DNA of 32,418 nucleotides from an uncultured Clostridia bacterium (GCA_944358655.1 CALVRO010000016.1:1-32418), one strand, 5' to 3'; positions 1 to 7,057 are shown, numbered from the stretch's first letter. Program-made: numbers and translations. Notes: a model not told the origin generated them from the sequence alone.

Positions 1-118
1 CCCGAGCCTTTCGCCTCTGCAAAACAAGGTGAAAAGTGTATCTGAAAAGTAGCCGGGGAGATTTCTCCGCTACGAACGCTAAAGCGTTCTCCGGTCGAAA
101 TGACACTCTTTTTTTACA

Positions 119-209
119 TGGAAGATTTCTCCGTTTCGCATCTTGTACGCGTTTAATGTAATTGCTCGCGTCCCAAGCGAAAGCGGCGCTTCGCTTGCAC
201 GAAATGACA
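119..209 (+). repeat. Intergenic repeat unit, copy of 7736-7831
   Basis: The segment runs from a GATTTCTC core through TTCGCATCTTG and CCAAGCGAAAGCGGCGCT to GCGAAATGACA or its variant. The same order of blocks is found in direct orientation at 7736-7831 with scattered substitutions. No coding function is seen. Confidence 0.7.
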
Positions 210-215
210 TTCTCT

Positions 216-282
216 GCCGAGGGGATTTCTCCGTTTCGCCCGCCGCGCTTTGCGCGGCGGGCTTCAGTCGAAATGACATATT
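216..282 (+). repeat. Hairpin repeat unit (GATTTCTCCG...CGAAATGACA)
   Basis: The unit opens with GGGGATTTCTCCG and closes with GTCGAAATGACA. Between them is a perfect hairpin GCCCGCCGCGC / GCGCGGCGGGC. The same unit in the opposite orientation lies at 2635-2702 with the same hairpin. Units with different hairpins are at 2704-2785, 3186-3265 and 7201-7278. Confidence 0.75.
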
Positions 283-311
283 CTGTCCGAGAGGAGTCGC
301 GCCGCATATTC

Positions 312-423
312 TGCCCCGTTTGTCATACTGAGCAGCGCACCGGACAGGCAGGATGCCTTATAATGTAGGAGTGCGCGTCGCCGAACGTATCTCGGAGGCG
401 TAAGCCGACGGACAAACGGGGCG
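312..423. mobile_element. MITE-like element with 11-bp terminal inverted repeats, copy 1
   Basis: About 110 bp bounded by CCCCGTTTGTC and its exact reverse complement GACAAACGGGG. A second copy, inverted and roughly 90% similar by eye, lies at 3048-3160. It has no open frame of note. Terminal inverted repeats, small size and multiple copies are what is expected of a non-autonomous transposable element, but no flanking target duplication is obvious, so mobility is inferred. Confidence 0.5.
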
Positions 424-445
424 TTTTTTAATCTTTTACCACAAC

Positions 446-550
446 GCGGCGCGTTCGCGCCGCATATCGAGGCCGTGCGTATCGCACGGCCATATCGAGC
501 CCCGAACGGGGCATATCGAGGCCGCACGCTCCAGCGCGCGGCCATATCGA
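446..550 (+). repeat. ATATCGA-separated palindrome array, copy 1
   Basis: Four palindromes lie one after another: GCGGCGCG/CGCGCCGC, GGCCGTGCG/CGCACGGCC, GCCCCG/CGGGGC and GGCCGC/GCGGCC. Each is followed by the identical heptamer ATATCGA (464-470, 492-498, 513-519, 544-550). The hairpins differ in sequence and length but all keep pairing. Related arrays are at 2865-2958 (inverted) and 7874-7970. Confidence 0.8.
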
Positions 551-563
551 CTTCAATATGCGG

Positions 564-594
564 GGGCGGCGGACTGCATTGCAGTCCGCCGCCC
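564..594. terminator. Long hairpin after pckG, possible terminator without U-tract
   Basis: GGGCGGCGGACTGCA pairs with TGCAGTCCGCCGCCC in a nearly loopless hairpin about 35 bases past the pckG stop codon. No T-run follows it on the minus strand, so it may act as a transcript end stabiliser or be another repeat rather than a classical intrinsic terminator. Confidence 0.4.
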
Positions 595-629
595 TTTATA
601 ACTATCTGTGCCTTAATACAATATCTGCC

Positions 630-2441
630 TTATTTTTCGCAGTTGCTTTTCAAGGTCTCGAGGCAGGCCGTAAGCTCGGCGGGTATCCTCGTCTTGATGG
701 TGTTTGCGTAGTAGTTGCCGATCTCCTCGGCCTCGGCCGCCCACTTCTTTTTGTCTACGGCGAGTATGCCTTCAAGGTCGGCAAGCCCGAATTTGTGTCC
801 GGGCGCAATTTCGTAGTCCATGCCCTCGAGGTCGATGTCCTTTGCCTTGGGCACATAGCCTATGGCCGTCTCGTCGGCGTCGACGGCGTCGTCGCAGCGC
901 TTGAGTATCCATTCGAGCACGCGCATGTTGTCGCCGAAGCCCGGCCAGATGAAGTTGCCGTCCTCGTCCTGTCTGAACCAGTTTACGTTGAATATCTTGG
1001 GCGGGTTCTTTACTATCTTGCCCATGTCTATCCAATGCTTGAAGTAGTCGCCCATGTGGTAGCCTGCAAAGGGCTTCATGGCCATGGGGTCGTGGCGGAG
1101 CACGCCCGTCGCGCCGGTGGCGGCGGCCGTCGTTTCGGAGGACATGGCCGAACCTACGAACACGCCGTGGTTCCAATCCTTCGACTGATATACGAGGGGA
1201 GTGGTGGAGGCCCTTCTTCCGCCGAAGATTATAGCCGACAGGGGCACGCCCTCCTTAGAGTTGAATTCGGGCGAGATGCAGGGGCAGTTTGCGGCGGGCG
1301 CCGTAAAGCGCGAGTTGGGGTGCGCGGCGTACGTCGACTTATCCTTTTTGTTGAACTTGTTCTTGTCCCACGGCTTGCCCGTCCAGTCTATGCAGTGTTC
1401 GGGCAGGTCGCCGTCGAGGCCCTCCCACCATACGGTCATGTTGTCGGTGTCGAGCGCGACGTTGGTGAATATGGTGCCGCGGCGGGTGGTGGCCAGCGCG
1501 TTGGGGTTGGAGTGCTCGTTGGTGCCGGGCGCCACGCCGAAGAAGCCGTTTTCGGGGTTTACCGCCCACAGGCGGCCGTCGTCGCCCACTCTTATCCATG
1601 CAATGTCGTCGCCCACGCACTCAACCTTGTATCCCTTTTCCACATAGTGCTTGGGGGGGATGAGCATGGCGAGGTTGGTCTTGCCGCAGGCCGAGGGGAA
1701 GGCCGCCGCAACGTACTTCTTGCTGCCGTCGGGGAAGGTGACGCCGAGAATGAGCATGTGCTCGGCCATCCAGCCCTCGTTTTTGCCGAGGTAGGAGGCA
1801 ATTCTCAGCGCAAAGCACTTTTTGCCGAGCAGCACGTTGCCGCCGTAGGCCGAGTTTACCGAAATTATGGTGTTATCCTCGGGGAAGTGCATTATGTAGC
1901 GGTTGTCGGCGTCCACGTCGCACTTGGCGTGGAAGCCCTTTATAAAGTCGCCGTCGGGCCCTATTGCCTTTAAAACGTTGGCGCCCACGCGCGTCATAAT
2001 GTTCATGTTGAGCACAACATATATCGAGTCGGTCACCTCTATGCCGTAGCGGGCGAAGGGCGAGCCGACAACGCCCATGGAGTAGGGTATGACGTACATA
2101 GTCCTGCCCTTCATCGAACCGCGCGCGATCTCCGAGGCCAGCTCGTAGGCCTGTTTGGGATCCATCCAATAGTTAACGGGGCCTGCGTCGTCCCTGTTCC
2201 TGGTGCAGATGAAAGTTCTGTCCTCTACGCGCGCAACGTCGTTGACCTTCGTCCTGTGCAGGTAGCAGTCGGGCAGGATGGAGCGGTTGAGCCTGATGAG
2301 TTCGCCGCTCTTTACGGCCTCCTCTCTCAGTTCGTCAAGCTGTTCGTTTTCGCCCGTTATCCACACAATGCGGTCGGGCTGAGCAAGTTCGGCGCTCTCG
2401 GTCACAAAGTCGAGCACCTTTTTGTTCTTGGTAAGTGCCAT
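630..2441 (-). CDS. pckG: Phosphoenolpyruvate carboxykinase (GTP)
   Basis: Predicted cytosolic enzyme of 603 residues that interconverts oxaloacetate plus GTP with phosphoenolpyruvate, GDP and CO2. It links the C4 acids of fermentation or gluconeogenesis to glycolysis. The length is normal for the GTP family. The nucleotide-binding loop FPSACGKTNLAM is near residues 248-259. A VGDDIAWI motif (metal/kinase-2 type), NPENGFFGVAPGT and NVNWFRQDEDGNF follow in the order typical of the GTP class; these distinguish it from the ATP-dependent PckA. An open frame continues 33 codons further upstream to 2540. The start at 2441 is chosen because AAAGGAG lies nine bases before it and because the predicted promoter (2546-2574) would place the transcript start near 2539. 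It is monocistronic, with repeat clusters on both sides. Confidence 0.96.
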   Translation of the reverse strand: MALTKNKKVLDFVTESAELAQPDRIVWITGENEQLDELREEAVKSGELIRLNRSILPDCYLHRTKVNDVARVEDRTFICTRNRDDAGPVNYWMDPKQAYELASEIARGSMKGRTMYVIPYSMGVVGSPFARYGIEVTDSIYVVLNMNIMTRVGANVLKAIGPDGDFIKGFHAKCDVDADNRYIMHFPEDNTIISVNSAYGGNVLLGKKCFALRIASYLGKNEGWMAEHMLILGVTFPDGSKKYVAAAFPSACGKTNLAMLIPPKHYVEKGYKVECVGDDIAWIRVGDDGRLWAVNPENGFFGVAPGTNEHSNPNALATTRRGTIFTNVALDTDNMTVWWEGLDGDLPEHCIDWTGKPWDKNKFNKKDKSTYAAHPNSRFTAPAANCPCISPEFNSKEGVPLSAIIFGGRRASTTPLVYQSKDWNHGVFVGSAMSSETTAAATGATGVLRHDPMAMKPFAGYHMGDYFKHWIDMGKIVKNPPKIFNVNWFRQDEDGNFIWPGFGDNMRVLEWILKRCDDAVDADETAIGYVPKAKDIDLEGMDYEIAPGHKFGLADLEGILAVDKKKWAAEAEEIGNYYANTIKTRIPAELTACLETLKSNCEK

Positions 2442-2545
2442 ATCTTTCAGCTCCTTTATGGGAAGATTTTGCATAATTGCCGTCCTTCCGCGCGGGTGGC
2501 GCGGAGAGCGGAGGGGGAAGAAAATCATCTTGTCTCCCATTTAAA

Positions 2546-2574
2546 AGTATAGCAGATTTTTGCCGCCATTGCAA
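2546..2574 (-). promoter_or_regulatory. Sigma-A-type promoter of pckG
   Basis: On the minus strand TTGCAA and TATACT are separated by exactly 17 bases. The predicted transcript start near 2539 leaves a leader of about 98 nt before the preferred ATG at 2441. Nothing resembling a known riboswitch was recognised in that leader. Confidence 0.7.
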
Positions 2575-2634
2575 CAAAATGAGGCCGCCGCAGGCAAATT
2601 TGTGCGAGAAGGCCGCGCAACAGCCCCCTCGGGC

Positions 2635-2702
2635 AGAGCATGTCGTTTCGACTGAAGCCCGCCGCGCAGAGCGCGGCGGGCGGAACGGAGAAATTCCACG
2701 GG
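2635..2702 (-). repeat. Hairpin repeat unit, inverted
   Basis: Read on the minus strand this is the same unit as 216-282, including the hairpin GCCCGCCGCGC/GCGCGGCGGGC and the conserved CGAAA(C/T)GACA end. Confidence 0.75.
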
Positions 2703-2703
2703 T

Positions 2704-2785
2704 AGAGCATGTCATTTCGACTAAGGCGGCCGCGTTGCGCGGCCGCCGCACGGAGAAATCTCCCGGGCTCCGCTTCAGATACACT
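2704..2785 (-). repeat. Hairpin repeat unit with a different hairpin, inverted
   Basis: The flanks match the other units (GTATCTGAAG at one end, GAGATTTCTCCG inside, CGAAATGACA at the other end). The internal hairpin is built from GCGGCCGC arms around a short loop instead of the GCCCGCCGCGC arms of its neighbour. Confidence 0.75.
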
Positions 2786-2864
2786 TATACCGCATTATAG
2801 CCTCTCCTTCGTATGGAGAGGTGGCCACACGCATGGGCGTGTGGTCGGAGAGGTCGAAGTAAAG

Positions 2865-2958
2865 TCGATATATTGCCTTCGGCAATTCGATAAGCCCCGT
2901 TCGGGGCTCGATATGGCCGTGCAAACGCGCGGCCTCGATATGCGGCGACAAAATCGCC
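2865..2958 (-). repeat. ATATCGA-separated palindrome array, copy 2 (inverted)
   Basis: Reading TCGATA(T/A) as the constant unit, the palindromes are ATTGCC/GGCAAT, GCCCCG/CGGGGC, GGCCG../..CGGCC and GCGGCGA/TCGCCGC. The GCCCCG and GCGGCGA hairpins also occur in the array at 7874-7970, and the GCCCCG hairpin occurs in all three arrays. Confidence 0.75.
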
Positions 2959-3047
2959 GCGTTGCGGTGAGAGCAGAAAGAACGCCCCCTCAGTCGGCAA
3001 TAAATTGCCGCCAGTTCCCCATATCGACGGGGAGCCAAAATGGGGTG

Positions 3048-3160
3048 TTCCGCCCCGTTTGTCCGTCGGCTTACGCCTCCGAGATACGTTCGACGATGCG
3101 CACTCCTACCTTATAAGAAACCCCGCCTGCTCGGTGCGCTGCTCAGTATGACAAACGGGG
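3048..3160. mobile_element. MITE-like element with terminal inverted repeats, copy 2
   Basis: An inverted copy of 312-423 with the same CCCCGTTTGTC and GACAAACGGGG ends. Internal differences are scattered and include a small replaced patch near the TATAAG(G) segment. The two copies face each other across pckG. Confidence 0.5.
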
Positions 3161-3185
3161 CAGAGGTTGGGCGCGCCCTCTCTCG

Positions 3186-3265
3186 GGGAGAGCCTGTCAT
3201 TTCGACTGCAGCACACAAAGTGTGCGAAACGGAGAAATCTCATGGGCTATGTTTCAGATACGATA
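3186..3265 (-). repeat. Hairpin repeat unit, inverted
   Basis: Same flanks as the other units (GTATCTGAAAC, GAGATTTCTCCG and CGAAATGACA on the minus strand). It has a third internal hairpin, GCACAC/GTGTGC around AAA. Confidence 0.7.
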
Positions 3266-3691
3266 TATCCTTATTATGACCTCCCCGTCGCTATGGGGAG
3301 GTGGCGGCGCGCGGCCATTTGGCCGCACGCCGTCGGAGAGGGCGATATTCTGACATTTATTCCCCATTGTCATCCTGAGCTATAGCGAAGGATCTCCTTT
3401 GTCCGACCAAAACGGAACATATGTAGAGATGCCTCGGCAACGCGCGCACATGCTTGGTTTTAATCCTACTCTTTTGGCGCGCTGCTCGGCATGACAGGGA
3501 GGGGAGTATGGGTGCGCAGCTCCGCGAGCACCCTCCGAAAAGTAAGTAGCAAATCGCTAAAGCACCGCACCCGCGAAAGAGGGGGCGGGCAAGGGCGAAT
3601 TTGCTTTCACGGAGTGCAGGTATTTTTACCTTGTTCTCGCGCAAAACTGTAGTATTTGCGCGAAAGAGGAGCCGCAGGCGCTAAAAGCGGA

Positions 3692-3714
3692 CAAGGCAGG
3701 TTACACCTGCCTTG
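3692..3714. terminator. CAAGGCAGGT hairpin, second terminator-like element after ypeB
   Basis: CAAGGCAGGT pairs with ACCTGCCTTG around a three-base loop. The same stem forms the tRNA terminator at 7159-7188, where it is followed by a T-run. Here no good U-tract follows on the minus strand. Confidence 0.45.
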
Positions 3715-3718
3715 TTGC

Positions 3719-3736
3719 AAAAAGCGCCTTGCGGCG
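3719..3736 (-). terminator. Short intrinsic terminator of the spore operon
   Basis: On the minus strand CGCC-GCAA-GGCG is followed by C and five T residues immediately after the ypeB stop codon. It is a short but canonical stem with a GNRA-like loop and a U-tract. Confidence 0.6.
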
Positions 3737-3740
3737 ACGA

Positions 3741-5177
3741 TTACATTACTTCCCTTCCCTGCGCGGTGCCGACGACCGTAAGCACCTGCACTTCCTCGCC
3801 CGTGGCGGCGTCGACGTACGCAAAGTACTCTCTGCCCTCCAATCGGCCGAAAAATTCATAGCACAGCACCTCGTCGCCGTCCAAGGGTATCAGAACAAGC
3901 CTGCCGCCGCGCGCCTCCAAGCGGCCGTCCACGGCGCTCAGCGCCTCCTCTTTAGTCAGAGTTGCCCCACCTATATCCCTTTGCGAATGGTTTTTAACGT
4001 AACCGAACGCCTCGGCGCCCGTCACTATGCCGCGCTCCTCGCACACCTTTAATTTTATCATGTCGGGGTAGATCACCACGCCGTCCTGCACATGGCAGAA
4101 ATTTATGTGGCAGGTAGTGCCGCTGTGGTTGACCCACACGGGCACAAGCCCCTCGTATCCCGCCTTTTTCAGGAATTGTTCGGCAATATCTATGCACCTT
4201 TCGGGCGTGAAGTTGTGCTCGGTGCACTCTCTGTAGCTGTCGAACATGACGAGCTTGCCGCCCCTGACGGATATCTGCGCGAGCATCTCGCCGTTTTTGC
4301 CGTCGAGCTCCACGTTGTAGAAGGCCAGCTCTCCCGCCTCTGTGCGCCCCGTGCAGCGGGCCGAGGAGACGCCGTAGTCGGCGAATATGTCCGAGGCTAT
4401 CTTCTCCGCCTCGCTCTCGCTTATCTCGCTCTGCCCCTCGAATACGGACAGGTTGGTGTCGGCGGCGCCGTCCGAGAAGGGGCCGTCGAATATGCCCTTG
4501 GGCTCATCAATAATGTTGTTCTTAATGTCGAGCGCGTCGCCGAGCCGCGAAAAGTCGTCGCCGAGCACGTCGTCGCCCAGCCATTGCCCCGAGGATATGG
4601 CCTCGTTGATGTGTCTTTTGAGGCGCGCGTTGGTGACGTACATATATTCGAGCGAGCTGCGCTGCCACTCCTCTGTTTCCCCGCCCGCCGCGGCGGTGGC
4701 TATCATGGCCTGCGCGCTGTCGCCCATTTTGTTCATAAAGGCGGCAATATTGCCCGTCGAACGCACGTCTGCGGGCATGCGCTCGAGTATCATTTCGGCC
4801 ATCTCGCTCTCTATGGCAACGTCGGTCATCAGCACGGCGCGTTCGCGGGGGGAGGAGGCCACTCTCGCCTTGGCGAGGGTGGAGTCGAGGTCGTCGACTA
4901 TGGCGTTGAGCTCGTACAACGAGCGGTCGCGCATGCTCTCCATCCTCGTTCTCATGGCCGATATGTTGAACCAGCCGTAGGTGACTATGGCCGCCAGCAC
5001 AAGGCAGACGGTGCTCAGCGCTATCACGGCCGCCAGCCAGCCGCCCCGCCCCGCCGTCTTTTGGGCCGTGCCGTCGCCGCCCGACCTTCTTTGCTCCTCT
5101 CTTGCGACAAAGTCGTCGCCGTAAGCGCGCCCCTCTGCGTCGCCGTCGAATAGATCCTGTCTGTCGTCGTTATTCAT
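3741..5177 (-). CDS. ypeB: Germination protein YpeB
   Basis: 478-residue membrane-anchored protein expected in the forespore/spore inner membrane. There it stabilises and positions the cortex-lytic enzyme SleB until germination. A hydrophilic N-terminus of about 45 residues is followed by one transmembrane helix (about 46-68, GWLAAVIALSTVCLVLAAIV). Next comes a long helical region, then C-terminal modules of PepSY/YpeB type (the segments with SESEAEKIASDIF, ERCIDIAEQFLKKAGYEG and TKEEALSAV). The start is fixed by AAAGGAGG seven bases before the ATG. It follows sleB by 33 bp, the partnership seen throughout spore-formers, and ends the operon. The identification rests on this context plus domain pattern. 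The N-terminal cytoplasmic tail looks longer than usual. Confidence 0.9.
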   Translation of the reverse strand: MNNDDRQDLFDGDAEGRAYGDDFVAREEQRRSGGDGTAQKTAGRGGWLAAVIALSTVCLVLAAIVTYGWFNISAMRTRMESMRDRSLYELNAIVDDLDSTLAKARVASSPRERAVLMTDVAIESEMAEMILERMPADVRSTGNIAAFMNKMGDSAQAMIATAAAGGETEEWQRSSLEYMYVTNARLKRHINEAISSGQWLGDDVLGDDFSRLGDALDIKNNIIDEPKGIFDGPFSDGAADTNLSVFEGQSEISESEAEKIASDIFADYGVSSARCTGRTEAGELAFYNVELDGKNGEMLAQISVRGGKLVMFDSYRECTEHNFTPERCIDIAEQFLKKAGYEGLVPVWVNHSGTTCHINFCHVQDGVVIYPDMIKLKVCEERGIVTGAEAFGYVKNHSQRDIGGATLTKEEALSAVDGRLEARGGRLVLIPLDGDEVLCYEFFGRLEGREYFAYVDAATGEEVQVLTVVGTAQGREVM

Positions 5178-5210
5178 TTATCTTCCTCCTTTCGGGCGGT
5201 TGCCCCCGTA

Positions 5211-5933
5211 CTATATGGCAAATACATGCTTGCCTATCACCGTTACCGTCTCGCGGCCGAATATCCAGCTGCTCGTGGCCACGGCGGGATTGTAGTAGTA
5301 AAGACAGCCGTAGGTGGGATCCCACCCGTTCATGGCGTCGGTCGCCGCGTTTATGGCCTTCTGGTCGGGCGTAAGGTTTATCTGCCCGTCGTTGACGGCC
5401 GTGAAGGCGTTCTTCTGGTATATTACGCCCGCAATGGTGTTGGGGAAGTCGGGCGAGTCGACGCGGTTGAGCACCACGGCGCCCACCGCCACCTGACCGG
5501 TGTAGCTCTCGCCGCGCGCCTCGGCGTAGATGCACCTTGCCAGAAGGTAGAGGTCGGAGCTGGTGTACTGCCCGCTCCCGCCGCCCTCGGCCTCGAGGGC
5601 CTTTACGCTGTCGTTCATGCCCAGCGCGGCGAAGGTGGCTTTGCCGGCTATGCCGTCCACTTTCAGGCCGTTCTTGCGCTGAAAGTTTTTAACGGCCTCG
5701 GCCGTCTTGCCGCCGTATATGCCGTCGACCTGGCCCGCGTAGTAGCCCCACATCTTCAGCCTGCGCTGCACTTCCTTTACCTCCCCGCCCGAGGAGCCCT
5801 GCCTGAGCACGGCCGCCTCAACAACTTCCACGGCGGGCACGGCCTCGCCTCCGCCCACGTTGGCCGCGGCATATCCCGCTATCAACGCGGCGGCCGCCGC
5901 AAGGGCAATGCCTGCCTTTATGCCTTTTTTCAT
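5211..5933 (-). CDS. sleB: Spore cortex-lytic enzyme SleB
   Basis: 240-residue secreted peptidoglycan hydrolase, predicted to be a lytic transglycosylase acting on spore cortex during germination. It has a signal sequence (about 1-24), a peptidoglycan-binding domain 1 (about 44-107; LRQGSSGGEVKEVQRRL, DGIYGGKTAEAVKNFQ) and a C-terminal Hydrolase_2/SleB catalytic domain (about 127-240). The latter carries the family signature LARCIYAEARGE, in which Glu138 is the likely catalytic acid, and VAVGAVVLNR. The length is only slightly below well-studied SleB proteins. GGAGGT lies upstream of the ATG. The gene begins 25 bp after spoIIR and is followed by ypeB, so all three should be co-transcribed. 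Confidence 0.95.
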   Translation of the reverse strand: MKKGIKAGIALAAAAALIAGYAAANVGGGEAVPAVEVVEAAVLRQGSSGGEVKEVQRRLKMWGYYAGQVDGIYGGKTAEAVKNFQRKNGLKVDGIAGKATFAALGMNDSVKALEAEGGGSGQYTSSDLYLLARCIYAEARGESYTGQVAVGAVVLNRVDSPDFPNTIAGVIYQKNAFTAVNDGQINLTPDQKAINAATDAMNGWDPTYGCLYYYNPAVATSSWIFGRETVTVIGKHVFAI

Positions 5934-5958
5934 CTATGGTTACCTCCGTTGGGGGCGG

Positions 5959-6498
5959 TCAGTCCGCCCCGTTAAAAAATTTGTCTATGATTTCGAGTAT
6001 CAGGCTTCTGTACTCCACGCCGCAGGGCGCCGAAGTAAAACACAGCGGCGGGTAGATGACGCACCACCAGTTGTCGCCGTCGCCCTCGCCCAGCTCGACG
6101 ATGAGGGCGTCGTAGTCGCCCTCCTCCAGCGTCAGGCCGTCGTACACGCGGGTGGGAAAGTGTTCGCGCCTGACTTCCGCCCTCGCGCCGTAGCTCTCGC
6201 CCAGCGCCGCGAGCGAACGCTCGCACACGTCCTCTATGTCGTCGGTCAGCGCCGATATCTTTTCCATCGCCGTCTGCTTGTCGCCGCACTGCGCCACATA
6301 GGGCGTAATATAGGCCACGACGTCGTCCTTTACGGCATATTTTACCTGCTGGTCGTGCGCCGAATCGGAGTTGGCGCGAACGTGTATGCGCAGGTATCGG
6401 GTATTGTCGCCCGCGTCGGACGCGCCGAGGGTGCGTGCGCAGACCGCCGCTGTAATTAAGATGAGTAGAACGCAAAAAGTTATACAAATTTTTTTCAT
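5959..6498 (-). CDS. spoIIR: Stage II sporulation protein R
   Basis: 179-residue secreted signalling protein. In Bacillus, SpoIIR is made in the forespore under sigma-F and triggers processing of pro-sigma-E in the mother cell through SpoIIGA. One N-terminal signal/anchor helix (about 4-21) is followed by the family signatures RYLRIHVRANSDS..DQ..K (34-53) and NWWCVIYPPLCF (143-154). The frame is open to 6672, but the start at 6498 is preferred: AAAGAGG lies just before it, the protein then opens with a proper signal sequence, and the predicted forespore promoter (6549-6578) lies inside the longer frame. It is rather short for the family. It heads an operon with sleB and ypeB. Confidence 0.93.
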   Translation of the reverse strand: MKKICITFCVLLILITAAVCARTLGASDAGDNTRYLRIHVRANSDSAHDQQVKYAVKDDVVAYITPYVAQCGDKQTAMEKISALTDDIEDVCERSLAALGESYGARAEVRREHFPTRVYDGLTLEEGDYDALIVELGEGDGDNWWCVIYPPLCFTSAPCGVEYRSLILEIIDKFFNGAD

Positions 6499-6548
6499 GT
6501 CGGCCTCTTTTTCGATTTTTTCGGTGCGGCAGGCTTGGCCGCGAGGGG

Positions 6549-6578
6549 CATTATTGCCCGCCGTGAAGGTATTTATAC
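6549..6578 (-). promoter_or_regulatory. Forespore (sigma-F/sigma-G type) promoter of spoIIR-sleB-ypeB
   Basis: On the minus strand a -35 element GTATA is separated by 15 bases from a -10 element GGCAATAAT. This fits the Bacillus forespore consensus (GYATA, about 15-16 bases, GGnnAnAnT). It lies about 50 bp upstream of the spoIIR ATG, and the encoded functions are exactly those expected under forespore control. Confidence 0.7.
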
Positions 6579-6630
6579 TTATCTCAAACCGAAGTTTTTG
6601 TGGGCAATAAAAAAGAGAGGAGGGGGCGGA

Positions 6631-6668
6631 GGGCGGGCGGAGCACAACATGTTGTGCTCCGCCCGCCC
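6631..6668. other. Perfect 38-bp palindrome between spoIIR and the tRNA genes
   Basis: The left half GGGCGGGCGGAGCACAACA (6631-6649) is the exact reverse complement of 6650-6668, with no unpaired centre. On the minus strand a run of six T residues occurs about 12 bases past it, so it could be a leader terminator. It could also be a binding site or a repeat remnant. Confidence 0.6.
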
Positions 6669-6746
6669 ACATATTACTATATCGCGAGTATGCGCCCCCA
6701 AGCAGATAATTTACAAAAAATTTTTAAAAAAAGATGATAAAAATGC

Positions 6747-6775
6747 TTGCCTTTTGCCGATATATTTGATATATT
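6747..6775 (+). promoter_or_regulatory. Sigma-A promoter of the tRNA cluster
   Basis: TTGCCT and TATATT are separated by 17 bases in an AT-rich stretch. The expected transcript start lies about seven bases before the first tRNA. Confidence 0.7.
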
Positions 6776-6788
6776 AGTAAAGCGTTAA

Positions 6789-6864
6789 GGGAGCTTAGCT
6801 CAGTTGGGAGAGCAACTGCCCTACAAGCAGTGGGTCACAGGTTCGAGCCCTGTAGCTCCCACCA
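6789..6864 (+). tRNA. tRNA-Val (anticodon TAC)
   Basis: A complete 76-nt cloverleaf with encoded CCA: acceptor GGGAGCT/AGCTCCC, D-arm GCTC/GAGC, anticodon stem ACTGC/GCAGT, five-base variable loop, and T-arm ACAGG-TTCGAGC-CCTGT. The anticodon at 6822-6824 is TAC. The seven-base anticodon loop reads CCTACAA, so position 33 is C where nearly all tRNAs have U. This is reported as a finding. Confidence 0.93.
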
Positions 6865-6889
6865 CAAAATAGTGCGGATGAATACTTAT

Positions 6890-6964
6890 GCGGGAATGGC
6901 TCAGTGGTAGAGCGTCACCTTGCCAAGGTGAATGTCGCGGGTTCGAATCTCGTTTCCCGCTCCA
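6890..6964 (+). tRNA. tRNA-Gly (anticodon GCC)
   Basis: 75 nt with encoded CCA: acceptor GCGGGAA/TTCCCGC, D-stem GCTC/GAGC, anticodon stem TCACC/GGTGA with loop TTGCCAA, and T-arm GCGGG-TTCGAAT-CTCGT held by two G-T pairs. It is the second gene of the cluster, 25 bp after tRNA-Val. Confidence 0.95.
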
Positions 6965-7057
6965 CCAATTCAGCCGCACTATTTTTTTATTATCGCCCCA
7001 AAAGTAACCGGATGGTTTGAGGGACAAAGCTTCACCGCGGCATATGGTGAAGTTATC

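Larger units (their letters stand above)
1..629. repeat. Gene-free repeat cluster downstream of pckG
   Basis: This stretch holds no convincing gene. It is a mosaic of short intergenic repeats described separately: hairpin units ending in CGAAATGACA (about 44-110, 119-209 and 216-282), a MITE-like element (312-423), an array of palindromes separated by ATATCGA (446-550), and a long hairpin just past the pckG stop codon (564-594). The first ~25 bases match 8027-8050, showing that the same repeat block also occurs before the tetR gene. Short open frames here coincide with the repeats and are not believed. Confidence 0.75.
2575..3718. repeat. Gene-free repeat cluster between pckG and the spore operon
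   Basis: About 1.1 kb without a credible gene. In order it contains two inverted hairpin units (2635-2702, 2704-2785), a CCTCTCC-type unit with hairpin CCACACGC/GCGTGTGG (2801-2855), an inverted ATATCGA palindrome array (2865-2958), the second MITE-like copy (3048-3160), another hairpin unit (3186-3265), a second CCTCTCC-type unit (3279-3342), a TCATCCTGAGC unit (about 3369-3402), and the left arm of a long inverted repeat (3509-3740). Much of it mirrors the content of 1-629, so pckG is bracketed by inverted repeat mosaics. Confidence 0.75.
3509..3740 (-). repeat. Left arm of a ~230-bp inverted repeat
   Basis: The reverse complement of this segment aligns along its length with 7465-7698. Shared blocks include CCGCAAGGC, a CAAGG-type hairpin, CCTGCGGCTCCTCTTTCGCG, TGCACTCCGTGAAAGCAAAT, GCGGGTGCGGTGCTTTAGCG and CGGAGGGTGCTCGC. 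The two arms enclose the spore operon and the tRNA cluster. Both arms keep one open frame, but the visible differences in the clearly alignable core of that frame change amino acids, which argues against a protein. Confidence 0.75.

Noticed and set aside
446-550. CRISPR-like array
   Set aside because: The constant part is only seven bases and the variable parts are palindromes, not spacers; no cas genes are present.
558-1973. 471-codon plus-strand frame opposite pckG
   Set aside because: Antisense shadow of a well-conserved enzyme with a normal start, RBS and promoter.
2335-2784. Short ORFs inside the hairpin repeats (for example 2335-2784, 7150-7347, 7836-8141)
   Set aside because: They consist of translated repeat units (SRNDI, GDFSV type peptides) and extend into unrelated sequence.
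3357-3644. Similar small ORFs in both arms of the inverted repeat (3357-3644 minus, 7518-7712 plus; shared RESKFA.ARPL.RGCGALAICYL)
   Set aside because: They share sequence because the DNA repeats are copies. The differences seen in the shared core change amino acids, so there is no sign of protein selection, and no RBS is present.
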